In this document: positions 11,690 through 22,140 of the stretch, piece by piece
How the letters are laid out: every line of letters begins with the position of its first letter
Numbering within the stretch: position 1 is the first letter of the stretch
DNA from: Limnobacter parvus
GTDB taxonomy: Bacteria > Pseudomonadota > Gammaproteobacteria > Burkholderiales > Burkholderiaceae_B
Reading direction: 5' to 3'
Assembly: GCF_024623725.1 (NCBI RefSeq)
Contig: NZ_JANKHG010000027.1
Location: 62,001-126,000 of the forward strand
DNA: 64,000 nt
Translations under genes and position numbers: made by a program
Notes under the pieces: generated by a model
Database searches by the model: none
Told to the model about the DNA's origin: nothing
What the model saw: only the letters and a program-made list of their open reading frames with translations

Positions 11690-11698
11690 TGTACTGGC

Positions 11699-12568
11699 TC
11701 AGGCGGGCAACAACTTTCGTTGGTGTGTTGCATAAGAAGAGAGCCCGCCGCACGCGATAATCAGTAGAACGCCCAGCCAGGTTGTGCTAGTAGGCAGGTC
11801 GCCCAGCACCGCAATGCCGTAAAAGGTCGAAACCAGAATGGTGCAGTATTGAAGCGCCGCAGAAAGCCACGTAGAGCCGCTGCCAAATGAACGGGTCAAT
11901 GCCAAATTGCCTGCACCCCCGAAAAAACCCAAAGCCAAAAGCCACAGCAGCGACCAGCCAGAATCTTCAGTTTTAAACACCGCAAATTCACCAAAACCGA
12001 TTAAATAAACAAGCGAGGTGACCGTCGCCGTGCCTGCAAAGTAAAGCACAGTGCGCCATTCCGGTTCTTTGGCTTGCCCCAGGCTTTTAAGTTGCAGATA
12101 AGCAATTGCAGACACCGCGCCCGCGCCCAGGCCTATTAATGCAATCGGCAGTTGCTTGTTGGCCAGCACGGGCTGCAACACAGCCACAACACCTACAAAC
12201 CCAATGGCAATTGCCAATTGTTCAAGCCAGTTTCTAGATTGCCCATACCAAAGCCACAAGATAAGCGCGATAAAAAGGGGGGATGTGTACATCAAGGTGG
12301 TGGCCGTGGCCAAAGGCAACACGGTGGTGGCGTGAAAACCGCACCACATGGCCACAATGCCAGCGATATTTCGCCTTAAATGCAGATGGGCCACCGGGCT
12401 TTTCAGGCTAAGGCCATGCAGCAGGGCCCAGGCCGCAATACCGATCAGCGGCACCGCACCCCGAAACAGAATAATTTCGCCCAATGTGGCATGTGTGGCC
12501 GCCAGTTTCACCATCAAACCCATGGTGCCAAAACACAGGCAGGCCATTAACATCCAAAGTGCTTGCAT
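11699..12568 (-). CDS. EamA/DMT-superfamily transporter
   Basis: 289 residues with ten predicted membrane segments in two EamA repeats (roughly residues 5-135 and 150-280). The first repeat shows the usual FGTMGLMVKLAA and ATTVLPLATATTLMYTSPLF elements, and the second GAGNLALTRSFGSGSTWLSAALQY. Such proteins export metabolites or drugs, or act as S-adenosylmethionine or nucleotide-sugar carriers; the substrate is not evident. It starts 25 bases downstream of the Rieske oxygenase stop, so both may be on one transcript. Confidence 0.9.
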   Translation of the reverse strand: MQALWMLMACLCFGTMGLMVKLAATHATLGEIILFRGAVPLIGIAAWALLHGLSLKSPVAHLHLRRNIAGIVAMWCGFHATTVLPLATATTLMYTSPLFIALILWLWYGQSRNWLEQLAIAIGFVGVVAVLQPVLANKQLPIALIGLGAGAVSAIAYLQLKSLGQAKEPEWRTVLYFAGTATVTSLVYLIGFGEFAVFKTEDSGWSLLWLLALGFFGGAGNLALTRSFGSGSTWLSAALQYCTILVSTFYGIAVLGDLPTSTTWLGVLLIIACGGLSSYATHQRKLLPA

Positions 12569-12593
12569 GGGTGTGTTGTCGGCCTGCCGTGTT

Positions 12594-13739
12594 TTAGATG
12601 GACTTCTTCAGGTTTCCTGCCTGGCTGTGGTTCGGGTGCATTCGTGCACCGTACCAGGCATGAAAATGCGCCATGCCATCTTCCATCGGGCTTTGGTAGG
12701 GGCCTGCATCGTGCTCACCGCGTTCCATCAACACGCGGCGGCCCTCGTCCATGCGTTCTGCAATTTCGTCGTCTTCTACGGCAGTTTCCATGTAGGCGGC
12801 TTGTTCAGCCTCGACAAATTCCCGTTCAAACAGACGAATTTCCTCGGGGTAATAGAACTCGACCACATTCAGCGTTTCTTGCGGGCCAGTCGGGTGCAGG
12901 GTTGAAACCACCAATACGTGGGGATACCACTCCACCATGATGTTTGGGTACATGCAAAACCAGATTGCACCGTATTTTGGTTCAACACCATCGCCAAATT
13001 TTTTCACCGCATCGTGCCATTGGCGATACACCGGCGTGCCGGGTCGGCGCAGGCCGGCTTTCACGCCCACTGACTGTACGCTCCAGTTGTCGCCGTAGTA
13101 CCACTGCAAATCTGAACAACTCACAAACTGGCCAAGGCCAGGGTGGAAGGGCTCAACATGATAGTCCTCCAGATAAACCTCAATAAAGGTTTTCCAGTTG
13201 TAGGGCAGCACATTGGTTTTCACAGAATCAAGCTGAAAGTTTGAAAAGTCAATTTCTTCCAGAAAGGGCACCTGTTTCAGTTCTTCAAGTACGTTTCGGC
13301 CAGAATTAAACAGCAGGCCGCGCCAGTTTTGAAGTGGGTACGATTGAAGCTTGGTACAGGGTTGCTGCGCAAAGTGCGGCGCACCCAGCAGCTCACCTTT
13401 TAAATCATAGGTCCAGCGGTGCAGGGGGCACACAATATTTTCTGAGTTGCCATGGCCTTTCAGCATGATGGCTTGGCGGTGTCGACACACGTTGGACAAA
13501 AGCTCTATTTCAGAGCCGTTGTTTACCAGAATGCGACCGTCTCCTTCCCACGGAAGTGACCTCCAGTCGCCGCGCTCGGGCACCCAATGGGTGTGACCGA
13601 CGTAACCCGGTCCGTCTCGATAGAGTAGTTGGATTTCATCCTTCAAAACATGCTCATCGAAATACGTTGAAACATGGGGCTGCAAGCTTGACAGTGTCAT
13701 TGCTTCTGACACATTGGACAAATCACTCAAATCGGACAT
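12594..13739 (-). CDS. Rieske-type aromatic ring-hydroxylating oxygenase, alpha subunit
   Basis: 381 residues. The Rieske [2Fe-2S] ligands are C85, H87, C104 and H107 (CRH and CPLH). The mononuclear iron site is formed in the segment EDYHVEPFHPG (E191/D192, H194, H199). These enzymes hydroxylate aromatic or quaternary-amine substrates with electrons from a separate reductase, which is not encoded nearby. I chose the ATG at 13739: a strong GGAGGAGG lies 11 bases before it and the 11-codon extension upstream overlaps that site. It is divergent from xseB-ispA-dxs; this pairing is common in Burkholderiales, but the substrate is unknown. Confidence 0.9.
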   Translation of the reverse strand: MSDLSDLSNVSEAMTLSSLQPHVSTYFDEHVLKDEIQLLYRDGPGYVGHTHWVPERGDWRSLPWEGDGRILVNNGSEIELLSNVCRHRQAIMLKGHGNSENIVCPLHRWTYDLKGELLGAPHFAQQPCTKLQSYPLQNWRGLLFNSGRNVLEELKQVPFLEEIDFSNFQLDSVKTNVLPYNWKTFIEVYLEDYHVEPFHPGLGQFVSCSDLQWYYGDNWSVQSVGVKAGLRRPGTPVYRQWHDAVKKFGDGVEPKYGAIWFCMYPNIMVEWYPHVLVVSTLHPTGPQETLNVVEFYYPEEIRLFEREFVEAEQAAYMETAVEDDEIAERMDEGRRVLMERGEHDAGPYQSPMEDGMAHFHAWYGARMHPNHSQAGNLKKSI

Positions 13740-13912
13740 GATCCCGGGGACCTCCTCCATCAGTGTCCGCAATCGGCACTAATGTAAATTAACCTGTTGA
13801 ACACAAAGAGAAAGTGGATTGTACCCTTTAGTCTGCATTCCGGCCAAAGACTTTTCGCCTTTGGGCAAAGACGCAGTAAAATAGAAGACTTTGCATCACT
13901 TCGCGCAGCACA

Positions 13913-14185
13913 ATGAGCCCAAGCAAGTCCAAAGCAACCCAATCAGTGGCCTCGTCGGAAGCCTCACAGGCGGTACCCGTTTCTTTTGAAGAAGCAGTGG
14001 CTGAACTTGAGGCATTGGTGAATGTCATGGATTCGCAGAACATGGGCCTGGACCAGTTGTTGACCGACTACAAGCGCGGTGCCTATTTGGTGAAGTATTG
14101 CCGAGACCGCCTAAGCCAGGTTCGAAAAGAGGTCACCGAGATTGAACAAACCCTGAACAAACCTGTAGATGAAGGTGATCAGTGA
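13913..14185 (+). CDS. xseB: Exodeoxyribonuclease VII small subunit
   Basis: 90 residues. XseB binds the large subunit XseA (encoded at 24544 in this window) to form the single-strand-specific exonuclease VII. The conserved core FEEAVAELEALVNVMD and the following MGLDQLLTDYKRGAYLVKYCRDRL are typical. An acidic, variable C-terminus follows. The stop overlaps the GTG start of ispA by four bases, so translation is probably coupled. Confidence 0.95.
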   Translation: MSPSKSKATQSVASSEASQAVPVSFEEAVAELEALVNVMDSQNMGLDQLLTDYKRGAYLVKYCRDRLSQVRKEVTEIEQTLNKPVDEGDQ

Positions 14186-15084
14186 CGCTTGCCCAAACCA
14201 CACGGCTGAATTGGTTTGACTCAACTCGTGCAGGGCTTGAGCATGCATTGGCCGCGAAGCTTTCAGAATTTGAAGGACCATCGCCCGTGTTGAATGAGGC
14301 CATGGCCTACGCCCTGCTGGAAGGCGGGAAACGCTTGCGGGCCATGTTGGTATTTTCTGCGGGCCATGCAGTGGGTACGCCTGCTTCCGAGCTGACTGAT
14401 GCCGCTTGTGCCATTGAAGCCATGCACGCCTATTCACTGGTACATGATGATTTGCCGAGTATGGACAATGATGTGCTTCGCCGTGGCAAGCCCACTTGTC
14501 ATGTTAAGTTTGGTGAGGCATTCGCCTTGCTGGCAGGCGATGCGCTTCAAACGCTTTCGTTTCAATGGCTGGCTCAGTCTACGCAAGGCAGTGTGCAGGT
14601 TCGCATGCAACAAATTGCAGCCTTGGCGGGCGCAGCCGGTGCGCAAGGCATGGCCGCAGGGCAGTCTATCGACCTGGCGCATGTGGGCAAAGGAATGGGC
14701 CTTGAGGCACTTGAAAACATGCACGCCCGAAAAACCGGTGATTTGATCAAAGCCTCGGTTCGCATGGGTTATGTCAGTAATCCGGACCTGTCGCCCGTTC
14801 AGAAGGATGGATTAGAGGCCTATGCCCATTGTTTGGGCTTGGCATATCAAGTGATTGACGACATATTAGATGTGGAATCCACCAGCGATGTGCTCGGCAA
14901 GACTTCGGGCAAAGATGCGCTGAACAACAAACCCACCATGGTGAGTTTGATGGGCCTGGGCCAAGCCAAACAGTTGTTGGCCCGTTTGCGCGAAGAAGCC
15001 ATGGCAGCGTGTGCCGTCATTGATCCGCAACGCCGCAGCCCCTTAGAAACTCTTGTAGAACTGATTACAAACCGGAAATCATGA
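14182..15084 (+). CDS. ispA: Farnesyl diphosphate (polyprenyl) synthase
   Basis: 300 residues. Condenses IPP with DMAPP and GPP to give farnesyl diphosphate, the precursor of undecaprenyl phosphate and quinone side chains. The first aspartate-rich motif is DDLPSMD near residue 90, followed by LRRGKPTCH; the second is DDILD near 226, followed by the family GKTSGKD. Start is GTG at 14182 overlapping the xseB stop (GTGA), and the gene ends by overlapping the dxs ATG (ATGA). The operon pairs it with dxs, the entry enzyme of the same pathway. Confidence 0.96.
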   Translation: MTLAQTTRLNWFDSTRAGLEHALAAKLSEFEGPSPVLNEAMAYALLEGGKRLRAMLVFSAGHAVGTPASELTDAACAIEAMHAYSLVHDDLPSMDNDVLRRGKPTCHVKFGEAFALLAGDALQTLSFQWLAQSTQGSVQVRMQQIAALAGAAGAQGMAAGQSIDLAHVGKGMGLEALENMHARKTGDLIKASVRMGYVSNPDLSPVQKDGLEAYAHCLGLAYQVIDDILDVESTSDVLGKTSGKDALNNKPTMVSLMGLGQAKQLLARLREEAMAACAVIDPQRRSPLETLVELITNRKS

Positions 15085-17000
15085 CCGATCTGCTTAAAAA
15101 AATTGATTGCCCCGCTGACCTTCGTCGACTGGCTGAAAACCAGTTGCCCGAACTGGCCGACGAGTTGCGCAATTACATTGTGGAGCAAGTGGCCAAAACA
15201 GGCGGGCATTTGTCGTCCAACCTGGGTACGGTTGAATTAACAGTGGCATTGCACTACGTGTTCAACACGCCCAATGACCGCGTAGTGTGGGACGTGGGTC
15301 ACCAAACCTATCCCCACAAAATTTTGACTGGGCGGCGCGAAGCGATGCCCGGTTTGCGCCAATACGGTGGCATTTCGGGTTTTCCAAAGCGTTCCGAGTC
15401 TGAATACGATGCCTTTGGCACCGCGCATTCCAGCACGTCGATTTCTGCAGCCTTGGGCATGGCTGTGGCTTCCCGTAATTTGGGTGTTAACCGCAAGCAC
15501 ATCGCGGTGATTGGCGATGGCTCTATGACAGCCGGCATGGCTTTCGAGGCATTGAATAATGCAGGCGTAACGCCGGATATCGATTTGCTTGTGATTTTGA
15601 ACGACAACGACATGTCGATTTCACCGCCTGTGGGTGCGCTGAACAAGTACTTGGCCAAGCTGTTGTCGGGCCGCATGTTGAACAACGTAAAGGAAGTGGG
15701 CAAGGGCATTTTGGGTGTTGCGCCTCCTTTGTACGAATTGGCGCATCGGCTTGAAGAACATGTCAAGGGCATGATGAGCCCGGCCACATTGTTCGAGGAA
15801 TTTGGATTTAATTACTACGGCCCGATCGACGGGCACGACCTGGACGCCCTGGTGCCCACCTTGCAAAACTTGCGTGCCATGAAAGGTCCAATTTTTCTGC
15901 ATGTGATTACCAAAAAGGGTGCGGGCTACAAGCTGGCCGAGCAAGACCCGGTGCTGTACCACGGCCCTGGCAAGTTTGACCCCAGCATTGGCATTCAGAA
16001 GTCGACTACACCCAAGCCACCCACCTACACACAAATTTTTGGCAAGTGGCTTTGCGACATGGCGCAATCAGATCGCAAACTGGTGGGCATTACGCCAGCC
16101 ATGCGCGAAGGCTCCGGCATGGTCGAGTTTGAGCGTCGTTTCCCTTCGCGCTATTTCGATGTGGGTATCGCGGAACAACACGCGGTTACTTTTGCCGCCG
16201 GCTTGGCTTGCGAAGGTATGAAACCCGTGGTGGCTATTTACTCCACATTTTTGCAGCGTGCCTACGACCAGTTGATTCATGATGTGGCTTTGCAGAACCT
16301 GGATGTAACCTTTGCGCTGGACCGTGCAGGCTTGGTGGGCGCCGACGGTGCAACCCATGCCGGCAATTACGACATTGCCTACCTGCGTTGTATTCCTAAC
16401 ATGGTGATCGCCGCGCCCTCGAATGAAGACGAGTGTCGCAAATTGCTGACAACTGCTTATCACTACCCTGGCTGCGCCTCTGTGCGTTATCCGCGGGGTG
16501 TGGGCCCTGGTGTAGTGGCCGATGAGCCGCTGGATATTCTTGAAATTGGCAAGGCAATGGTGCGTTATTCACCCGATGCCACGGAACACAAGCTTGCAAT
16601 TCTGGCATTTGGCTCTATGTGTGAACCAAGCCTTGAGGCTGGCCGCGCATTGGGCGCCACCGTGGTGGACATGCGCTGGGTCAAGCCCATTGATGCCGAA
16701 TTGCTACAACGGTTTGCCGAGCAGCGCTACAGCTTTGTGACCGTTGAAGAGGGCTGTATCATGGGTGGCGCAGGCTCTGCGGTAACAGAGCATCTGCACG
16801 CCCAAGGTTTTAACAATGCAGTTTTGCAACTCGGCTTGCCCGATGAATTCATTGACCACGGAGACCCTGTTCTTCTTCTCAAGAATCTTGGACTGGACGC
16901 CCAAGGCATAAAAGCGTCCATTAAGCAGCACTATGGCGAGCTCTTTGATCGCCACACCAATGTGGTACGCCATGTAGCAGGGCGTTCCGCAAACACATGA
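15081..17000 (+). CDS. dxs: 1-Deoxy-D-xylulose-5-phosphate synthase
   Basis: 639 residues. A thiamine-diphosphate enzyme that joins pyruvate and glyceraldehyde 3-phosphate, the first step of the MEP isoprenoid pathway. Visible elements are [36 protein letters not shown], the ThDP-binding [15 protein letters not shown], and in the pyrimidine domain [17 protein letters not shown]. Length is normal (about 620-640). It overlaps ispA by four bases and is followed after seven bases by folE2. ispH, the last enzyme of the pathway, lies at 44996. Confidence 0.97.
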   Translation: MTDLLKKIDCPADLRRLAENQLPELADELRNYIVEQVAKTGGHLSSNLGTVELTVALHYVFNTPNDRVVWDVGHQTYPHKILTGRREAMPGLRQYGGISGFPKRSESEYDAFGTAHSSTSISAALGMAVASRNLGVNRKHIAVIGDGSMTAGMAFEALNNAGVTPDIDLLVILNDNDMSISPPVGALNKYLAKLLSGRMLNNVKEVGKGILGVAPPLYELAHRLEEHVKGMMSPATLFEEFGFNYYGPIDGHDLDALVPTLQNLRAMKGPIFLHVITKKGAGYKLAEQDPVLYHGPGKFDPSIGIQKSTTPKPPTYTQIFGKWLCDMAQSDRKLVGITPAMREGSGMVEFERRFPSRYFDVGIAEQHAVTFAAGLACEGMKPVVAIYSTFLQRAYDQLIHDVALQNLDVTFALDRAGLVGADGATHAGNYDIAYLRCIPNMVIAAPSNEDECRKLLTTAYHYPGCASVRYPRGVGPGVVADEPLDILEIGKAMVRYSPDATEHKLAILAFGSMCEPSLEAGRALGATVVDMRWVKPIDAELLQRFAEQRYSFVTVEEGCIMGGAGSAVTEHLHAQGFNNAVLQLGLPDEFIDHGDPVLLLKNLGLDAQGIKASIKQHYGELFDRHTNVVRHVAGRSANT

Positions 17001-17007
17001 GGAAGTT

Positions 17008-17841
17008 ATGAATACACGTGACAAAGGCTTGGAGAATGCCGTGGCCACCAACCCAAACGACCAAGCCATTCCCGATGTCCAAAGCACCATCGACACCCGC
17101 CACATTGCAATCCAATCTGTGGGCATTCGTTCTGTCAAGTATCCAGTTCTAATTGAACTTCAAGGCCAAAAGCCAATGCCGTCCGTGGCTGAGTTCGAAA
17201 TGACCGTGTTTCTGCCTGCCGATCAAAAAGGCACGCACATGTCGCGTTTCATCGCTTTGCTTGAAGAAGCGCAGGGCAGCGTGCTAACCGTGAGTGGTTT
17301 TCGCGCCATGTTGGCTGAAATGCTGCAACGCCTGGATGCGCCTTCTGGCCGCATCAAGATGGAATTGCCATATTTTCTGTCCAAGGTTGCGCCTATTAGC
17401 GGTGTTTCAAGCTTGATGGACTACCAGTTAACGCTGGAAGGTTCAGCTTCTGAAGCCGGCCAGGACATTTGCCTGACCGTGGTTGTTCCGGTCACTAGCT
17501 TGTGCCCTTGCTCCAAGAAAATCGCCGAGTATGGTGCGCACAACCAGCGCTCGCATGTCACCGCCCGTGTACAGCTTAAAGAAGACGTGGACATCGCCCA
17601 ATTTATTTCGGCAATAGAGCAGCAAGCGTCGTGTGAACTGTATGGTTTGTTGAAGCGCCCAGACGAGAAATATGTCACTGAGCGCGCCTACGACAACCCC
17701 AAGTTTGTCGAAGACTTGGTTCGTGATGTGGCAATTGCCATGAACAAATTCACGCAGGTTGGGCGGTACACCGTGGAAGCGGAAAACTTTGAATCCATTC
17801 ACAACCACTCGGCGTATGCACGCATTGATCGCGCGCATTAA
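17008..17841 (+). CDS. folE2: GTP cyclohydrolase FolE2 (type IB)
   Basis: 277 residues. Converts GTP to dihydroneopterin triphosphate for folate synthesis and is the zinc-independent alternative to FolE. Family residues are seen at GTHMSRF, the metal/catalytic cysteine region SLCPCSK (about residues 163-169), GAHNQRSHV and the C-terminal ENFESIHNHSAYA. GAGGAAG lies close to the ATG. It ends two bases before the GTG of the DUF3579 gene. Its position after dxs is the usual betaproteobacterial order. Confidence 0.95.
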   Translation: MNTRDKGLENAVATNPNDQAIPDVQSTIDTRHIAIQSVGIRSVKYPVLIELQGQKPMPSVAEFEMTVFLPADQKGTHMSRFIALLEEAQGSVLTVSGFRAMLAEMLQRLDAPSGRIKMELPYFLSKVAPISGVSSLMDYQLTLEGSASEAGQDICLTVVVPVTSLCPCSKKIAEYGAHNQRSHVTARVQLKEDVDIAQFISAIEQQASCELYGLLKRPDEKYVTERAYDNPKFVEDLVRDVAIAMNKFTQVGRYTVEAENFESIHNHSAYARIDRAH

Positions 17842-17843
17842 TT

Positions 17844-18164
17844 GTGTCTGAATCCAAGGAAATTTTTATATTGGGATTGACGTCCGCCGGAAAGGTGTTT
17901 CGCCCATCCGATTGGGCCGAACGCCTTTGCGGCGTTCTGTCCTGTTACCGCCCTCCGGGTCGGCAGCTTAATCAGCAAATCAGTCAGCAGCATTTGGCGT
18001 ACAGCCCCTATGCAAAACCCACTGTCATCAACAACGTGAAATGTGTGGTGGTTGATGAGCGTTTGCGCGACATTGAACCCATGGCCATGACATTCGTGCT
18101 TAATTTCGCGCGGGACAATGATTTGCAGCTGCTTGATGCGTGTCTGTTACCGGATGAGAAATAG
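17844..18164 (+). CDS. DUF3579 protein
   Basis: 106 residues, of a family restricted largely to betaproteobacteria and without a known biochemical role. The segment LTSAGKVFRPSDWAERL and the centre (SPYAKPTVINNVKCVVVDERL) match what I know of DUF3579. No signal peptide or membrane segment is visible. GTG start two bases after the folE2 stop, so it is the last gene of the xseB operon; a strong bidirectional terminator follows at 18253. Confidence 0.8.
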   Translation: MSESKEIFILGLTSAGKVFRPSDWAERLCGVLSCYRPPGRQLNQQISQQHLAYSPYAKPTVINNVKCVVVDERLRDIEPMAMTFVLNFARDNDLQLLDACLLPDEK

Positions 18165-18252
18165 CGGTGTAGTTGGCTGCGGTGGTCGATTAACGCACAG
18201 TCGTTTGTCTTGGTCAACTATTCAGGACTTATTCGGCACCAATAGGCAACAC

Positions 18253-18282
18253 AAAAAGCCCCTTGCAACCAAGGGGCTTTTT
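18253..18282. terminator. Bidirectional intrinsic terminator
   Basis: Perfect 12-base inverted repeat AAAAAGCCCCTT / AAGGGGCTTTTT with a six-base loop. It can end the folE2-DUF3579 transcript on the plus strand and rpsT on the minus strand, because both strands carry a U-run after the stem. Confidence 0.9.
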
Positions 18283-18380
18283 CATGTGGGTATTCTGAAG
18301 CATTCTGTATCAAGGCACTCAGTATTGCTGCGGTGGTGAAGTGTTCTTCGCCCGCCTGCTTACCAATGAACCGCTTAAAA

Positions 18381-18647
18381 TTAAGCAGCCATGCCTTTTA
18401 CAAGTGCAGACAAGCGTGACTTGTTGCGTGATGCCTTGTTCTTGTGGATTAGATCTTTGTCTGCCACGCGATCCAGAATGCTTGTTGTTTCGCGATACAC
18501 TGCTTGTGCAGCAGATTTGTCGCCTGCTTCAACAGCAGCGCGTACCTTTTTAACCGCGGTTCTCATCGCCGAGCGAATGGCAGAGTTGTGCGCATTTGCT
18601 TTGGCGGCTTGTTTTGCGCGCTTGCGCGCCTGTACTGTATTGGCCAT
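18381..18647 (-). CDS. rpsT: 30S ribosomal protein S20
   Basis: 88 residues, very basic and Ala/Lys-rich, beginning [20 protein letters not shown] after the initiator Met, with the family [19 protein letters not shown] segment. S20 binds 16S rRNA early in 30S assembly. A clear sigma70 promoter lies directly upstream (18687-18715). Divergent from murJ, as usual in this order of bacteria. Confidence 0.97.
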   Translation of the reverse strand: MANTVQARKRAKQAAKANAHNSAIRSAMRTAVKKVRAAVEAGDKSAAQAVYRETTSILDRVADKDLIHKNKASRNKSRLSALVKGMAA

Positions 18648-18686
18648 ATTGCTTAGGTTCCAGGGTGTAGAATTCGAAAACCCGCA

Positions 18687-18715
18687 ATTTTAACAAAATA
18701 CGAGCCCTTTAACAA
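18687..18715 (-). promoter_or_regulatory. rpsT sigma70 promoter
   Basis: On the minus strand, -35 TTGTTA and -10 TAAAAT are separated by exactly 17 bases and sit about 40 bases before the rpsT ATG. The -35 box is eight bases from the murJ ATG on the other strand, so the two genes share a very short control region. Confidence 0.7.
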
Positions 18716-18722
18716 TCACTAT

Positions 18723-20285
18723 ATGAATTTATTGAAGTCGGCAGCCGCGGTCAGCGCCATGACCATGCTATCCAGAATCACGGGTTTGATTCGAGAGACA
18801 ATCACCGCGCGCCTCTTGGGGGCAGGTGCAGAATCTGATGCTTTTTTCATCGCCTTCCGCATTCCGAACTTGTTGCGTCGTCTTTTTGCCGAAGGTGCAT
18901 TTTCCCAAGCCTTTATTCCAATCTTGTCTCAGACCAATTCCACAGACGGGAAATTGGCGGCTGTTGATTTGGCCAGACGCGTCAGTTCGCTGCTGTTCCT
19001 TAGTCTGCTACTGATTGTGGTGTTGGGTGTGTTGGGTGGTACCTGGGTGGTCATAGGCATGGCCAGTGGTCTTGAAGTGGGCAGTGAACAGTTTGAGCTT
19101 ACCGTGTTGCTTACCCAATGGATGTTTCCGTACATCCTTTTAATCTCCATGGTGGCGCTGGCATCTGGCTTGCTGAATACATTCCGTTCGTTTGCCTTGC
19201 CTGCATTTGCGCCCGTGTTGCTCAATATCAGCTTTATTGCAGGCGCCTTGCTTTTGGCGCCTTATTTCGACCAAGCGGTCAAAGCGTTCGCAATTGCAGT
19301 GATGGTCGGTGGCGTGTTGCAGGTGGCGGTGCTTTGGTATGGTTTGGCCCGCACGGGCTGCCTGATCAATCCCTTTGCCGGTTTAGGTGCAATTAAAGTG
19401 GCGTGGGCCGACGAACGCGTGCGCCGTGTGCTTCGAAATATGGTGCCAGCTACCCTGGCCGTGTCTGTTGCCCAAATCAGTTTGATCATCAACACCAATA
19501 TTGCATCACATTTGGAACAGGGCAGCGTGTCCTGGATTTCCTATGGCGATCGACTGATGGAATTTCCCACTGCACTGCTGGGTGTGGCTTTGGGAACAGT
19601 GCTGTTGCCATCGCTTTCTGCTGCGGCCACTCGCAGTCATGAGGAATATTCCCGCCTGATGGACTGGGGGCTGAGGCTTACCGTGGTGCTGGTGCTGCCT
19701 GCTGCCGTCGGAATGGGGCTGTTTTCTGATGCGTTGGTGGCCTTGCTGTTTCATTATGGCCGGTTTGATGCGAATGATGTTGCAATGACCAGCCAGGCCG
19801 TGGTGGCTTACAGTCTGGGTTTGGCGGGCTTGGTGCTGGTTAAAATTCTTGCTCCCGGCTTCTATGCGAAACAAGACATTCGCACCCCTGTAAAAATTGG
19901 TATTGTGGTGGTGATCACCACCCAGTTGATGAACTTGCTCACAGTGCCTTGGCTTGGCCATGCTGGTTTGCCGCTTAGCATTAGCGTGGGCGCCATGCTG
20001 AATGCTGGCGTGCTGTACTGGGGGCTGCGCAGGCGCGGCCTTTATACTCCTTCTGCTGGGTGGTTGGTGTACTTCATGAAAGTAGCGGTGGCGGCAGTGG
20101 GCATGGGTGTGGTGTTGTGGTTCCTGAACCAGCGATTTGACTGGCTTGCCATGGCAGCCACTCCTGTGGCTCGGATTGGTGCTGTGTTGGGGGTGATTGG
20201 TTTGTGTGGCCTGGTGTACTTTACGGTGCTGGCAGGCTTGGGCTTGAATCCGAAGCGCTTGATCAGAAAGCCGGCCACAAACTGA
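18723..20285 (+). CDS. murJ: Lipid II flippase MurJ (MviN)
   Basis: 520 residues with about 14 membrane segments. MurJ moves lipid II across the inner membrane for peptidoglycan synthesis. The N-terminus (TMLSRITGLIRETITARLLGAG) and the RRLFAEGAFSQAFIPIL segment with its conserved charged residues are diagnostic. GLGLNPKRLIRKP forms the cytoplasmic tail. It converges with adk; an inverted repeat without U-run lies between them. Confidence 0.96.
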   Translation: MNLLKSAAAVSAMTMLSRITGLIRETITARLLGAGAESDAFFIAFRIPNLLRRLFAEGAFSQAFIPILSQTNSTDGKLAAVDLARRVSSLLFLSLLLIVVLGVLGGTWVVIGMASGLEVGSEQFELTVLLTQWMFPYILLISMVALASGLLNTFRSFALPAFAPVLLNISFIAGALLLAPYFDQAVKAFAIAVMVGGVLQVAVLWYGLARTGCLINPFAGLGAIKVAWADERVRRVLRNMVPATLAVSVAQISLIINTNIASHLEQGSVSWISYGDRLMEFPTALLGVALGTVLLPSLSAAATRSHEEYSRLMDWGLRLTVVLVLPAAVGMGLFSDALVALLFHYGRFDANDVAMTSQAVVAYSLGLAGLVLVKILAPGFYAKQDIRTPVKIGIVVVITTQLMNLLTVPWLGHAGLPLSISVGAMLNAGVLYWGLRRRGLYTPSAGWLVYFMKVAVAAVGMGVVLWFLNQRFDWLAMAATPVARIGAVLGVIGLCGLVYFTVLAGLGLNPKRLIRKPATN

Positions 20286-20314
20286 GTTTGACGCGATGTA
20301 GCGGGTTTTGGCTC

Positions 20315-20346
20315 GGCTCGCAGCGTTTCTGATGTCGCTGCAAGCC
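20315..20346. repeat. Inverted repeat between murJ and adk
   Basis: Arms GGCTCGCAGCG and CGCTGCAAGCC pair over 11 bases with one mismatch/wobble around a 10-base loop. Neither strand has a proper U-run after it, so it may be a Rho-independent-like stem acting as a 3' stabiliser rather than a classical terminator. Confidence 0.55.
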
Positions 20347-20368
20347 GGCTTGAATCACTTTAAAGAAA

Positions 20369-21957
<1,589 letters not shown>

Positions 21958-21963
21958 GAGGGC

Positions 21964-22140
21964 TCAGTTGTTGGTCGTTGAAATCGTTTCGGCTTGCTCT
22001 ACCAGCATGATGGGAATTCCATCGCGCACCGGGAAGGCCAGTTTGTCGGCTTTGCACATTAAAAAGCCATCGGTGGGGCGTTTTTCAAGCGGCCCTTTGC
22101 AAATGGGGCAAACCAGAATATCAATCAATTGTGGGTCCAA
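21964..22140 (-). CDS. Trm112-family (YcaR-like) zinc-ribbon protein
   Basis: A 58-residue gene. Reading from TTG at 22140 gives LDPQLIDILVCPICKGPLEK, the classical Trm112/YcaR opening, then MCKADKLAFPVRDGIPIML. The three visible Cys (CPIC and C in LMCKADKLAFP) match the bacterial version. Trm112 activates methyltransferases in eukaryotes and archaea; the bacterial role is unsettled. The start must be TTG because no ATG or GTG is in frame nearby, and AGAGGA precedes it. The first 20 bases overlap the lpxK 3' end. The lpxK-ycaR-kdsB order is conserved in proteobacteria. Confidence 0.9.
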   Translation of the reverse strand: MDPQLIDILVCPICKGPLEKRPTDGFLMCKADKLAFPVRDGIPIMLVEQAETISTTNN

